Of a stretch of 64,000 nt of DNA, positions 44,901 through 59,220 are shown one piece after another. Every line of letters begins with the position of its first letter. The stretch's first letter is position 1. The translations under genes and the position numbers were made by a program. The notes under the pieces are model-generated. The model saw only the letters and a list, made by a program, of their open reading frames with translations. It did not search any database and was not told where the DNA came from. The stretch comes from Takakia lepidozioides (lineage: Eukaryota; Streptophyta; Takakiopsida; Takakiales; Takakiaceae): NCBI GenBank assembly GCA_030704615.1, contig CM060733.1, positions 34,968,001 to 35,032,000 of the forward strand, read 5' to 3'.

Positions 44901-47900
44901 GTCAGCACAATTCCACTTAAGACACTGCTTTTGTGCAACATTCACCAGTAAATAGGGTACAGATGGTTGACTGGAGTTTGATGTGTCCAATTCATAGCAA
45001 AAGATTCCTACTCTGTGGAGAGTGAGACTGAGACTGAGACTCCCCTGTTCTTCATATGCCACCTTCATCTCAAATCTGATCAAGCTTTGGTTATGAGATT
45101 CTGAAAATGAAAATCTGAGTATGAATCTTACCATTGACACGGCTGGAAAGTTTGAACGACAAATGTGAGATGTCCACGTTGTCGCCATTAGCAGTAAGAA
45201 AAACAGGCAGCACAATCATAGTAAGGTAGCTGCTGCCAAAGCACTCACTAATGCTTAGAAGAAGCTGCAAGCAACGTACCATATTAGAACCATTATGGAA
45301 AGAGCGTTTCAATGGGTGAGGGAGGTGGAGAAATTGCAGAATTGCCCTAGAAGCAAAAGATGAAAATCACATCAGAGAATACGTGAGTGAACAATACCTG
45401 TATGCTAAAGACCAACATACTTGATACATAGACTTCTATGGTAAGTCTCTCTTTTAAGGTTGGTGTGTTCCTTATTTTCTCTCTAGAGGAGCTGACAAGC
45501 TGAAGAAGCATGAAGCACGAAGCTGACAATTAGACTTGGCCAAAAAGTCAAGTGCAGGAATTAGCAGTTTAAGCCATTTCCAAGCTAAGTCCCCAAGATC
45601 CCTATACAAGCAAGCTATGTACAAGAAGCTGACCTATGCATATACAATCATTCAAGTTGACTTCAAATATTTAGTGATTTGGATAACTCTATAAAGTTAT
45701 GAACCTGATTGCTTGTTTATCCCAGAAACCCATGGATAGACAAATTGCCGTAATCAGTCTAACCTTTTCGCTCACAGAGAATGCAGCATGATTCTGACAA
45801 CCATTTACCTTGCAAAGGCGGGTGCGCAGACTCTCCTCTCTAGGCGGCAGCATGCGCCCCAGCTGCAGTAGTGCTAGCAAGCAGTCCTCTGTCAGCCAAT
45901 CAAAGGCAGACCACTCTGCATTTGTACTGCAAGGATCACCTCAACATCAATTACTTCCTCCAGCATAAAGAACCAGACCCATCTCTGCAGAGGTGTATTA
46001 GCTGGCGATGACATCAGTATGCTACTCAATTCCATATGAATAAGAGTATGCCCAACAGTAGACACATAAACCTTTCTCGATTTGTAATAGCGACATGCCT
46101 AAATCCAGTCCTTCATGCGGAACAGTGCCTTAAGACAGCTGACACATTGGAGATGGGGCAGCGGTTTCTAAAATGACAACTGCTGCAGGGAACAACTGTA
46201 CCTCCTGCTACAGTCGCATGGTAATAACCCGGAGAAGAAAATTTCCAGCAGATAGTGCAGTCTTACTAGTATTCAAGGTTCCTCTACAAAGATTTCATGC
46301 TAATACGTCAGATATGCACCTTGCATAGCATGTCACAACATCTTCACTGAAAAAAGCATCTTCAGTTTTGGGGTCAGCCTCAGGCATTTTGTCAGGAAGT
46401 GGACATGTTATGATGACAGCATGCCGCACTTCTGGGAGCAGATCTGTGAGCATCCGCAATAAAACATCGATATTCCACCGCTCCCTCTCTCCCAGAGCCC
46501 GGAGATGAGCTTCTGCGGACCCTTGAACTCCTGAAACAGGAGGGCAACGCTGGCAGACCGATAGACAATCTTGTAAGATAATGCTTGAAAACTTCAAATC
46601 TGAAAGATGTTGACAATATTATGCACAACCGCTTTCAAATAATTGATGCACTTCAGGTCCTCCTGTAGGACAAAATCTAGAAGAGAAGAGCTATTCAGAA
46701 CTTTCTTTGGATACTTAACCACACAAAAATGTACCTGAGCTGAGGTTAAGAGACGAGAAAGAAGAGTGCGATAAAAATGGCTTAAGGGCTGCTTCTCGCG
46801 TTTGGTCCAAGCCACTAGTGCTGGAACCAACTCCTTCAGGCTGGTCTCAACCACCATACCCATTGGGTCACACACCAGGTCAAACATAAGCCCCTCCACC
46901 TGTCTCCATTCACATAGCCTCTCACTGATCAGGAATCATTTGGCAGGAACTGAAGGAACTAGCATGTATAGAAGATGTTCGATAATCCACTTGACATCCA
47001 GAGGTCGTTATGCGCCAGATGGATAGACAATCAGTTGATGGTCAGAACCCTATCAGAGAGATGGACAATATGTACCAGAGATAGCAGCTGACAACATAAC
47101 AGAACTCGAAGAAAATTTAAGAAAGAAGGAGAAATGAGAAGCTAGAATAATGCAGCAGCCAGAACCTTTCCGTGTGGGTATATGCACCCAGGTAGGAAGT
47201 CAAGGTGCAAGCTTGTCAATACTTCATGACTACAGGTTTCATATACACGTGCCTCCCACTTGGGGTCATTTAGATGCCTGTTATAGCAGACACTTGCATG
47301 AAAGCAAGGTGAACAGTTACTACTGCCAAGGCTATGCAATGGTTCCAATACATGATCATTCCTTCTAGCACCAGATTCGTATTTAGCTTAACCAATCTGG
47401 GAGGCACAAAACTACAATTCTTACTTTGTGCTCCCATCGTGTGAAGAGGTGAGAATGCGGCTCCGTGAATTGGCCTTTTGGCAAGGCTGACCTTGGAATA
47501 CTTATCCAGGCTGGTGAAGAGTGGTAGCAGTAGCATCACGTTATGGGCAGCAGCTTCTCGCACCACAGGCGCTGGATCTCCCACCAACTGCTGCAGAATT
47601 GAGAGGATGAGTGATGTCCGCATCTCCGGCCTTACAAGCTGGCCCAGCTCTCCACAGGACTGTGCCACTAGAAGCCTCCGTTCTTCATACTTGTGATCAA
47701 TCTGTGATTGGGTGATGGTATTCCCCCCAAGAATATTAGCAGATGACCAGTCCGTAACAAGAAAAAGTATAGGCAAATCCAGGAAAAGTCATTATATGTC
47801 AGGGTAAATAGCAAAGATGCCAAACCGTTTTACCATCATTTTAAGTCCTGGAAGATAACTAAATACAAACCTGCTCCCAACACTGAGGAAGCAACTCAGT

Positions 47901-50900
47901 TTCAGTTCGAATAGGACCCACATTCTTGGACAGCTCAACACAAGCCTGCATTGCCAACATTGTGTATCAGCCCCCACTAGCCATCAACCACAGAGATGGA
48001 CTCATGGACTCCTCCCTGCTATGAGATACCTTTGAGGGGATAGTCCTGTAGCATTATCTTCAAGATGTGACACATCTGGCCCTGATTGCAGATAGAGGAA
48101 GGGAGAGAACCTCTTGAACTTATAAGACACAGCTGCAAGGAATAGATGAAGTCAGCTGAGGTTCGCAATAGAAAACCATGCTGTAATAGTCCAGAATGCA
48201 GAGCCAGCTTCCACTTACATCCATAATGATGCGCCGCTGCTGTTCATCAGGCCGCTTGATGAGATTAAAAAGGTTGTGAGTAAGTGAGTCCCGCACACTC
48301 CCGTCAGGGTGACGTTCAATTCCACACATAATGAGGGGTAGTAGCTCCTACACATGTGATCACCCAACCCATGATATGAGCAAGAACCAATGACCCCACA
48401 AAATTGGAAACACAAAAGAGCAGCCTAGTGCACCATTCACTGATCAAAATCTTATATTTTACACAGGTGCAGGGTGTAGAGCAGTTGGATGCTACCCATC
48501 TACATATACATGAATAGGTCTGGCGACACTGTCAACCTGAATGCATGCAAACTGAAGCCTGTCTTAGAGGTTGAAAAATAGCTTCATAAAAAATTTGACT
48601 ACAGATGCAGGAGCTTGCATAAAGAGGGACATGTACAATGAAATGGTCGGCATGCTGTGGCACCTTTCTGCCAACAATTTTCTTGAAAGTCTTGAAAGAG
48701 GGCTTAGCACTGGAGTGAGGAAAAATAAGGCAATGCTCTGAAGTGCTGGAAAGTCAGCAGAAAGATCATTTATAAGTGTATTACTATGTACCAGCATGGA
48801 TTGACTCCAGTTGTGAAGCCTAGGATTTACAACCAATAGCTTTTAAGATTGAGATTCCCATGCAGCTTGGAATACACATTAACTCAGAGAACGACAGCAC
48901 CTTTGGCAGCCAGAGTCTGAATATCTGGCAAAATACTACATGACCTGACTGTTACTTCACTTATTCCCAATTCTGTTGCTAGGTCTAGCCAAATTCTATA
49001 CATGACCCTGGATGGAGGGAGCCAGAGGGAGAGAGAGAGAGACCTCACGATGATTAATGAGCACGTAGGGAATAATCTTAGGCAATGAATCTGCCAAAAT
49101 ACGCACGGTTTCCAGCTCCTGCTAAACCACAAGCCACAGTGGGATCAGGCAAAACCCTTCAACAAAGAGACAAGACTGAAATGAAACACTAAAGGTCAAA
49201 AGACAGCCTCCCTACTAAACTAAATGAATGCCAACAACAAATATAGAGCACTGCAAACAAAGTAAATGATCCCACCGATTCTCGCCTTTCCTCGCCTTTT
49301 TTCCAGCCATCAGGCTGATTCCCCTCCTCGGCAGCCAAAACTGTTGCTCTATCTGCATCAACTTCCTCATCTCCTTCGCTGGGCGTCTTAACACCATCGC
49401 TAGCAGCCAACCCACTCCTAATTTCATCCACATTTTCTGAGTTTTCCTCCACAACACTTGGCGTCTCTTCCAGCGTGCCCAAGGAGACTCCAAGCTGGCC
49501 TCTCTCACTCAAAGAACTCTCAGAGGCTCTAGTCCCCGATTCAAAAGCATTCTCAGAGTCATTAGCTTCTGTGGAGCTTGGCCTCGTCTCCACCAAGATA
49601 GCTGCCTCTGGTTTCTGGGGAGCCCCATGTCCACTGGCCAGCAAGCTTTCGAGCTCCAACTTGAGTGATGTAACTTCAGCTCGGTATTCATTTAGCTCAC
49701 TCAATGCCTGCTCCAGCGACTCCTTCAATCGCTGAACCTGTTGCACAGATTTACATGTGATTGAGTGTTGATGTTCCTCATGTCTACAAGATGGTACTTG
49801 TGGAGACATGGACAACAACACCCCCATCTCACATGAGAACCAACATCATGCAAAAAAAGGAAGCTGCTGGCTCAAGTTTGCCTTCAGGCAAAAACCAAAG
49901 GGCATGGTTAATCACAAAAGTTGGTTAAAGAAAGGAATCGCCGCTTGAAATTGTTGTACAGCAATGACAGAGATAGGCCCTCCCAGAGAAAGCAAGGATG
50001 AGACACAAGCAATCACCTGCTTATCTTTCTCCATTAGGTCTGTCTTACAGCCCCCAAGCCCTCTGGTCAACGAGGCTTTCTCCATCTCAAGCACTTCCTT
50101 CTCTTGATTTAGTAAATCTCTCTCCTGTTGAAGTGTCTCTCTTTCCTGTATAAATAAATCACAGTCAGTGTGGTTGAACTAATGGCCAATTAGAGCACAT
50201 CACTTAGAGCAGATAAACCAATTGAATTACTCACCAACACTCCAGCACGAAAGTACTGACAATTGCAACCTGGTCAGTACACACTCTGTGTTCATATCAC
50301 TTTTCAATTCTGATTTGCTGCCAAAGAAACCAAGCCAATCATACCTGTCTGTCATCAATTGTTGATGCCAGAAAAGCATGAAAGTAGCGGCGCAAGGCAT
50401 CAGGCACACGGGTGGCCTCATTTTGCCAGGTGTCAAGATCTTGATCCACCTGTACTCACGTGTTAGTGACTAGTGGACTTATCAGTTGGCAGATGTTAGC
50501 ATATACACCAAACATATCTGCATCTCAACATATCTTCAATGATCATTAAAGCAGGCTGATGAACATACCCTCTGTCAACTAGTCATTTGATACCTCGATG
50601 TCAAGACAGAGTAGTAGCAACATGTGCAAACAGGATCTCCTCCGAAACCTGCTAACTCTGGTGAAACGACAAACTACTTACTACACTCTCCAAGTGGGTA
50701 GGTGAGGAACCATCCCAGATGCCAAAAAGCATGGTTGCAAGAAAGCCTTTTCCAGTCACACAGGTAAATCTATGATTGGAGAGTTCTCGAAGTGTTAAAG
50801 AGCTTTTCCCTCTCATACAACAATGGACAGAAGTGTCAATTGTCTACTCCCTCGTGAGTAGCACCCTCCAGGTTTTCCAAAACTTCTGTAGTCAATCAGT

Positions 50901-53211
50901 TTGCTACTCTTTTCCGTACAAAACTCCATTCACAAGTCTGTTGCCTGATTATCTACAAGTCACCTACCAGAAAGTCTTTGTCTCTGACCACCCCCAGCTC
51001 TTGGAAATGTAAGTGCTCACTGGAAAATTACTCATGATGCAATTATTCTCTCTCACTCCCCTCCCAAAACCAAAAATCCCTCCTCGATGCACAATTCAAA
51101 GCGAAGTCCACTCATTCGCTTGAGGACTGTAAGTACTTACACTTACCTCATCATGGAAGGTCATGGCAGTGATTTTATAACCAGCAGCTACTAAATACTC
51201 CTTCACTGCACAATTGACATCCATTCGCTCCTTGTCGCTTAAGAAGCCCAGGACTCGCAGATTTTCTTTTTTAATTGTTGGGCTCCCGATGTGGCCTTCA
51301 ACAACTGTAACACCATCCTCTATCCAAAACAGCAAGGGATAACTCATCAGACAATATTTCACATACCAAATGTCCAGCCTGCTTTTGGAGCTGTAACTCC
51401 CAAATTAACAAGGGTTTGCTTTGCATCTTGCCAAGGGACTACCTTACTTTGCAAACAATGACCTGACTTGATAATGTCCTAGTTGTAACCCATCCCTGAG
51501 TCTTCCAAAATGACTATCAATGTAACCCTTTAGAGCCCACAGTCATGATGAGGCCTTCTTAAGGAATGTAACTGGCTGAATAGAGATGTCCTTCCCTGAC
51601 ATAAAGATGAGGACAAAGACAGCAAAAGGAATGACTTATTTGTACCTAGGGGAAGAGTATGACACACCATAGCGCTGCAGGATATCAGGTAGTTGTAAGG
51701 CTTCTACCAATCATGGTACAGAAACTCAAACTGATCTAGCAATCATGTGCAGCCCATGCCAAAGTGGTTATAGGAATTGAGTATTGAGGTACTAGCTGGT
51801 TCAGGCATTACCCTAGAAAATGCAATGTTAATGTCGGCATTGCTCCAGTAGCCCCTAATTCTACAGGATGCATAACCAGACTGCAGCGCCAGTCTTGATG
51901 TCTATGAGAAGTTACCCAGGGATAAAATGTGGGAAAACCTCCTCATACTGAAATAGAGAAGATGACGATAGTGATGATGTTGTACTCATTGACATTGCTG
52001 TCTCACTTGGAACTGAGGGTCATTTAATGTACCTGGTGTGTAGGGAGAGAGGGAAAGAAAGAGGATGGGGCCTCACTAACCAAGACCAGGCATTCCAGCC
52101 AGTGCTTCAGCTTGTCTCTCCACTTTCTCCTGTAATTTTTGTATGTCCTCCCGAGCAAGCCGCAGCTCATACTCGTAGAGGGCTTCTTTCTCGGCTGTTG
52201 AGTCCCTCTCATCTGCTAGCTGTTGCGCATCAATGCCTGATTACCATGAATCCACATTTTCCATCAAAACTGTGGTCATGGTATTGTGTGTATCGTTCTG
52301 TGTCAATGATAGTTTACTGTACAAGCTGCCTATCGTGCAGCTTGCATTGGGGTCTTGTGCATTAGGCCATGATATCCAGACATCAGACCTAGCTTAGTAC
52401 CCTCCTACTACTACGTACCCCACGCAGTAACTGTCCAATAACATATGGGCAGAGTACTGCGTGACTTAGTCTGCATTCATAGAATGTTAGATTCTTGCCA
52501 ATCATGAGCATTTCTACTAGGAGGTGCTCAGAGAGCATAACCAAAAATTCACCAATACAGTCAATATGATCATTCTCAAGCCAGCATCGAGGCGTACAGT
52601 CGAAAATGTGTCTACTGATTTTTTAAACTGGGTGAGCTGCTCATTTCTTGAAGCGAACACATTCTTCAACAGACAAGTACAGCACCAACCCATGTCCCCA
52701 ATCCAGTTCACCTTGCAAAGGGAGGCGGATTGCATGAAAACTGCCTTGACGATGGACTATTTGTGTGCACATTCCGAACCATGGTGAATCCAAGTGTTTT
52801 GAATGTTTCCAGTGCTAATTGACTAGCTCTGTGGGAGGGCCTTGATAGGGTGCCAGATAACTGGCACAGCTTGACTGTCTGGTTGAGTGACTTCCTACAA
52901 GTGCTGATCCGAAAATGTGGGCAGATCCAACACAGAAAGGACAGGAACGTGAAAAAGATCTCAATTATACCCAGAAAAATAAACTAAAAACAAGTGGGAA
53001 AAATGAAACTACCCTGTAATGTATGCATCTGTGCCAACTGGTCGGGTGGAAACATGTCGGTGTCTGCGAAGAAATGCTGCAGCTTCGTGGCGGCCTCAGC
53101 ACAGCCATCCTCCTGAAGCTCGTGCAGAAGTTCAAATGCAGTGAGAAGGTACTGCTCTTGCAACAGAAAATCGATCACACTGCTGCACAGCGTTGCCTTG
53201 TCGGATTCCAT
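41961..53211 (-). CDS. RELCH: RELCH-like LisH / coiled-coil / HEAT-repeat protein
   Basis: More than 20 exons on the minus strand, protein of roughly 1,100 residues. Well-supported exons are 53211-53013, 52236-52087 (or 52081), 51319-51147, 50449-50345, 50145-50017, 49737-49276, 49118-49044, 48347-48219, 47945-47871, 47701-47492, 46899-46735, 46549-46320, 45926-45809, 45264-45132, 44890-44683, about 44365-44264, 43923-43783, 43250 to about 43140, 42567-42495 and 42244-41961. A LisH motif lies at residues 10-40 (VIDFLLQEQYLLTAFELLHE), a second LisH-like segment in exon 3, coiled coils in exons 2, 5 and 6, an acidic linker in exon 6, then HEAT repeats (HREELLPLIMCGIERHPDG, FNLIKRPDEQQRRIIMD, LPALVTLGSDPNLHVKHASI). 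Animal RELCH binds Rab11 and aids cholesterol transfer; the plant role is unknown. Exons near 44,500 and 42,900-43,130 are unresolved. ATG 53,211 directly precedes the LisH. Confidence 0.9.
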
Positions 53212-53820
<609 letters not shown>

Positions 53821-55696
53821 GCATTTTCTGGCTTCTCGTTTTTTGTCGAATGGTGTTTCTAAACACCACCAGCTACAGGAAGTTCAGTCTTCTCAATGCT
53901 CGATGCAACAAACGTTTCCCGATCTCACAAGTTGTAGGGTGTTGTTGCTTGTAGAGAATGTTACCTGTCCATCTGTTGTAGAGGGTCATAAATTAAACGC
54001 TGACGTGAGCATCATTCTGAGCGGTGGCCTGATGTTGTAGGACCATCAAGCATCAGACGGGTAAATCGTCTCTCTGTTTGCTGGAATGGCAGCTTAATGG
54101 GCACGATTGTAAGCTTGAAGTTGTAAGTTGCTCATTTCAGTTTGAGGCACGTCTTGTCGAGGTGTGTGTGTGTGTGTGTGTTTATAACAGTGACGCACGT
54201 CCACATGTCATGTCGACCTAGAAACTTATGGCAAACTGTGCTATATATGCTAAGAAAAAATTCTTGCAAAGTGGAGGAGCAAACAGCAGACCCTAGTGGA
54301 GGATGAGACTGGAGGGAACATGGGCTGAAACCCCCTGCTTGCATTGATCTCACTGTGTATGGATTTTTTTGCGCCCTTGTTCTTTCTGCCCTCCCTTCCC
54401 AATGGAGTGGACATATTTGGGGCGTGATTTGCTGACTGAGGATATTCTTGATTAGTGATTTAGAGCATCATGACTGACAGATTGTCTGTGCACCATGACT
54501 ACTCCGGAAGATGTGCCGCCCAGCCCATGGCCTGCTTTCACATGATTTCGCTTAGAATACTTGGACTCAATGATAAAGTTGACCTAATGTCACTGCTTTT
54601 TCTACAAACGGTGTCTTTGTGGAGACAGCAGCATCTTAGTTTTGAACAATATATTTGGCCAGGTTCTTGCAATTTCTCCCTGAGAAGAACTGAGATTCAG
54701 CCTTTTAAGTAGCTTGCAGACTTTCACCCCTGAGTCAGGTAAGCACTCTTCAGCCTGATGGGTGGGTCTCCAAGGGCATTTGCTTCCACTAGTGACAGCC
54801 GCATTGCACTTGCAGAGCAAAAATGACATGTTTCTAGGCCTCTAAGAGCCACTGCTTGATCAATGAAACTGTTTCAGAAAGCCCTGACACTCTTGGGAGG
54901 AAGGTTCATGGTCTACTTCTGATCTTTCTTAGGTCAGATTGAAGGTAAAATATGGCCTTGCAAATCCTGAGTTCCAAGAGAGAAAAAGAAAGCCACACAA
55001 ATGCTCAAATGGGCATCTTGTGCGCTCTACTCCCTTTGACCTCAATATGTGTGAGGGTAATAGCTTCGAAATTTGAATCCACCAGTGTCATGTATACTTT
55101 TAGGCTGAGTGGGGATAAATTAAAGTCCACTACAAAAATTTCTGTGATTGGCCTGAAAACAACTGTGTTCTTGATATAAATCAATCCCCAGAGGGTTTTA
55201 CCTGTTGTAAGTGAGAATTCTGTGGAAGGCACACTAAACTGCTGTCTTAAGAGCTAGCTGTTGATAGAAGGTTAACGGCTATGACACAATTTGGATTTCT
55301 CCTCTACACAGTGTGGGGTATCACAACTTTCACAACTGGGAAGCTCCTAAGAAACAGACATACACTCTGCCAGAATTGGAGATGCGGGCTGGGTAGACCT
55401 GCAGTAAAAAAAACTCAGATCAACAACCAACGGTGCCCAACCTCATTAGATGTCTGGTATTAAGATTTAAAATGGCTGAAGTGACTCTCCCACAAGCAAA
55501 GTGAAACTGTAAGAGACATAAATTTTTGGTCTCTTTAATGATTGTGTTCCCTCTTTCTGCTAAGGTGAACAGAAATTTGTGAACTTGCTGCAGAGAAGTG
55601 GGCATAATTCCATGAAGTGATGCAACTCTCATCCTACTATTTGAGGAACCTGGCGATGTAGTGCAGAGCATACTGCAGGATAAATGGGTGACATAC
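53821..55696. other. Intergenic, no gene; (GT)n at 54,162-54,180
   Basis: Only the GT microsatellite and the presumed H4 3' UTR are recognised. Short frames show no motif. Confidence 0.5.
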
Positions 55697-58086
55697 CTTA
55701 GCCTTAGCTGAGGGAGCTTTGTCTTTTAGAACACCAACTACCCACTGTAGAGGCCCATCCTTGGGACAATACTCCTCCACCTTCCCATCCAGGAGGGAGA
55801 ATTTTGAATGACACAAGGGACAATTTATGCTCACCTGCCCTTCCTCTTGCTCATTTACCTGTGCAACACCCCAGTAAGAAGGTATGCCATGCCTCTTATT
55901 TTCCTTCAATTTTCTTTTCTGTTACAAAGAGGAAGGGGCATGAACGCAAATCAAACTTATTAGAAACCTCTCCGTGCAGCACACTCAGCAAAGCCACGGA
56001 AGGCTACCAGGGCAAGATGTCACAGAGGCAACAAAGAGGCCAATGGTCCAGATTACAAGCTTGTTGAGGCTTCTACATAAAAGATTCTGACTGAAAAATA
56101 GACCAACACATGGTGGATCCTTTCCCCATGAGTGCCGAAGTATTATTGAACCAGGCAGGCAACTGAAGATAGCAGTGGAGGCCAAGAGGGTTCTTACAAA
56201 ATGAATCCTGACCTTATTTTTACGGTCAGGATCCTCCCAGATACAACCCCTCCTGGAGGCTTCTTTCAGGGTTACCTACAGGGGATCTCTCTCTCTCCTG
56301 CACCTTCGTTTACCAACTTTGAAAATCTCGAGGCTGAGCCAAATCCCAGGGCCTTTTGGGGCCTAGTTATTGGGCAAATCACATACAGCAGATTGATGCT
56401 TGTGTAAAGGGATTTCTAGAGGATATCTGGAAAACTCGGACAATTGTCTGTTCCAAGGTAAGTCATACTACCAGGGTGAGCCCCTGACAAAGGTAGTTGC
56501 TGTTCCCTTCTGTTCCGCTCAAACTGGGCGCGGGGTCAATGGCCACAAGGCTACGGCAAACAACGTCTAATGAGTACATTCTCTCTCTCCAAGCCTGGCC
56601 CTTTCCTTCACATAACAGTCACATCGATCCACGGTAGGGCTAGAAGGCCAGTAGTGGCGTCTCAAAAAGTTGTGCAGGCCACAGCACAACTCAACAGTTG
56701 CTTCACTGCAACCAGATTGTCATCAGCTGTGTACAAGCATGGCTGCCTCTCATATGCACCAGTGAGCTGAAATACCACCACTGGCTCTGGGTAGGTTAGT
56801 GCTCCTGGGGGACTATAACATCACAGATAGGTCACACTTGGAGCAAATCTTCAAATTGAGGCACAGGCACCAGATTTCCATCAAGCAAATTACATGAGGA
56901 ACTTGGATTGAAGGCTTTGGAAACTGTATACAAGGCATGGCTTCAGTGTCAAATCAGGGTGCAAATCATTTCCCGCGACCACTCATGCAAGAGCTCCTGA
57001 GTCAGACTTGGGAGCATCAACGAGAACAAGAACCAAACAAATCAAAGGAGAGCACAACACACCTCGCCTGCAATAACTGGGAATTTACAAGCAGTGCAAT
57101 TGGCTTCAATGGAATACAATTCTGTGCCCCTCTTTACTAGGACATATCTGCACCACCCCCACCATCCAGAATCATCTTAGGATGTTTTTGCTAGCAGAGA
57201 ACAGAAAGTAAGCAACATTCGGAAGCAAGCAGCACCCACACACTTTGGCTTTTGTTTGTATCATTTAGTCTTAGAGCTACCTAGTGATGAAGCTGCTAAA
57301 AGATACGGTCCAACCAATCTAACAATGCTGAAGCTTGTGTAGATGCCCACAAGTTTTGAGGATGTCTTAAACAGCCATCTTCTTATTTCCTAGGGATTTG
57401 AATCCCTAAAAAGCACGGCAAACTCATAGTTTTAGCAACAGGTTGTCAGTTTTCTTTGTCGTGCTTTATAAAGCAAGTGGGGTTTGAATGCTCCAGGGTT
57501 ACTTCTTTTAGTATCCGATGGAAATGAGTTTCTGCATTTGCCCTTCTGGCTTGCCTGGACAGCCATGAAGTTCAAAAGATCAAAGTGTGTTTGGAGTGTA
57601 CCCAGCATTGTTATGGATGATAGCCTTGTTCTTACCATCCTCGAAATCATCCGATTCCGCCACCTACATCACCCTCCCCAACATCTCTTGACATCCTCCT
57701 GCATTTCTTGAGACAATTGTGAAAACTGCCCATCTTGGTCGTACATCTCCAAAGACAACAAAATGAGACAAATCCACCATGCACTGGACTGACAGACAGT
57801 ACCATTACAATCTCTTGGGTATCAACAAATCCTGACTGACATTGCTTCAAGAGATACTTATCACCTGTGTCCATCCCTGCAGATCCTCTTTGCCTTTAAT
57901 GCGCCTTCGGATTCCTTCAGCAGTTGCTTTCTTAGCATTTGAACCCCTCCCTTGCTTTGGCGGCACGTTCCTCGCCCATATTTGGGTGACTCCTCCCTGC
58001 TGGAGTCTTCCCACCGATAACAATGCCTTGGTCCCGGAACAACAGGGCCACAAATCTGATAAGGATTCCTTCGTTGAGCTGCCTGC
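55697..58086 (-). CDS. Partial gene with a Rieske-like domain
   Basis: Minus-strand segments with splice-like ends are 58086-57865 (74 codons, RGSNAKKATAEGIRRRIKG...GWTQ), 57663-57636 (VAESDDFED) and 55918-55697 (74 codons). The last contains CPLCHSKFSLLDGKVEE followed by YCPKDGPLQ, which resembles the second half of a Rieske [2Fe-2S] fold (CPxH-x-x-x-F-x-L-x-x-G-x-V). The ligand pattern is changed (CPLCH, no clear second Cys-x-x-His), so cofactor binding is doubtful. Frames of exons 2 and 3 do not join directly, so at least one exon between them is missing or misread, and neither the start nor the end was found. A LINE fragment lies in the intron at 56,260-56,600. Product and location are unknown. 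Confidence 0.4.
56260..56600 (+). mobile_element. LINE 3' fragment
   Basis: Translates near SFTNFENLEAEPNPRAFWG and matches the C-terminal coding end and 3' tail of the 59-61 kb LINE (gcagattgatgcttgtgt, ggatttctagaggat, aaactgggcgcg, caatggccacaaggctacgg). It ends in gagtacattctctctctcc. Strongly 5' truncated and inside an intron. Confidence 0.85.
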
Positions 58087-58110
58087 CTGTCCCAAGAAGG
58101 TCAGGGGATT

Positions 58111-58124
58111 AACACACACACACG

Positions 58125-58155
<31 letters not shown>
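58111..58155. repeat. Compound CA/CT microsatellite
   Basis: (CA)n-cg-(CT)n-(CA)n; a second short GA run lies at 58,601-58,617. Confidence 0.95.
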
Positions 58156-58159
58156 GAGT

Positions 58160-59220
58160 TAAGCACCCGTAACTTTCCGAAAGGCCCTAGACCTTTACTT
58201 TCCCGATTGGATTCCCCTCGAATGGCAGTAAATTTGTTGCAAGGCGTGTAGTTTGGGTGTCTCTCACCAAAATTTGAAGAACTGACCGTGTTATGAAGAT
58301 CCAAAGCAACACAAAACGTGCATTTCAACTTAGGAAGTGCTGTGACACACCCATATTGACCTCAACTGATACAATCTTCAGACATGCTTGGGTATTGGAA
58401 ATTGCACACAATACCCACGATGTTAACGAAAGGAAGCATTCGCCCTGCCACCTCGGTCAACGCTAATGCCCTGGGCGTATCTCTCCATATGCGAAGGTGC
58501 GTGAGAAAGACAGGAGCGGCTAATTTTGCAAATGGTGATTGAGTCACACAGAAAGTGCGACACAGAGGATTGCGCAATCAACAGATCAGCAGGAGGAAAA
58601 GAGAGAGAGAGAGAGAAGCACGGACCCGAATTGAGGAAAGTGATGATGGAAGTGCAGTAGTGGGCGACATGGCACAGTAGATGGGCACCGCCATGCCTGC
58701 AGCGTTAGAATGCAGCTCTTGCAGGACAAGACACAGCAGCCCTCACCAGTATTATCCACATGCAGGTGTGTGGACGAAATACTCAGGCAGATCAACGGGT
58801 TTCGTGTTCGAAGGTTGATGCCAGCTTGTTTCATGACTTGACTGCAAGCCAATGGCAACAATGTGTCCACACACACTCTCTTCTTGTAGGAAGTCTAGTA
58901 AGTAAGGTGTTGAGCAGAAGGTTCTTGTCCCCTAATTCTGGCTGTGCTCCTTAATGTCTTGCATGCTTTAGAAAACAAGATTAGTATGAATTTGTTTAGA
59001 AAGTGCGAGCTGCTTGACAGAGAGGCTGTGACTCGGTCTTGCATGGGAGTAGAGGCCCTGTCAAGCTTGCCTATCCTGGCATGGAGAAGTAAGGCTATCA
59101 AAAAGGCGCCACAACGTACAACACAATAGAGATACTAACCACACTAGGTGGTGTTTGCTCACAATCAGTGGGGGTGCAAACAACAGTTCTCATCCCAGTT
59201 CTCAAAGACTCGAAAGAACA
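58160..59220. other. Intergenic or 5' part of the Rieske-like gene
   Basis: The minus strand may contain the missing 5' exons (a frame at about 58,160-58,325 is Ser/Arg-rich like a transit peptide but has no ATG). No firm gene call. Confidence 0.35.

Noticed and set aside
46295-49827. Several isolated minus-strand frames as separate genes
   Set aside because: Each contains one exon of the RELCH-like gene. Splice sites join them in frame.
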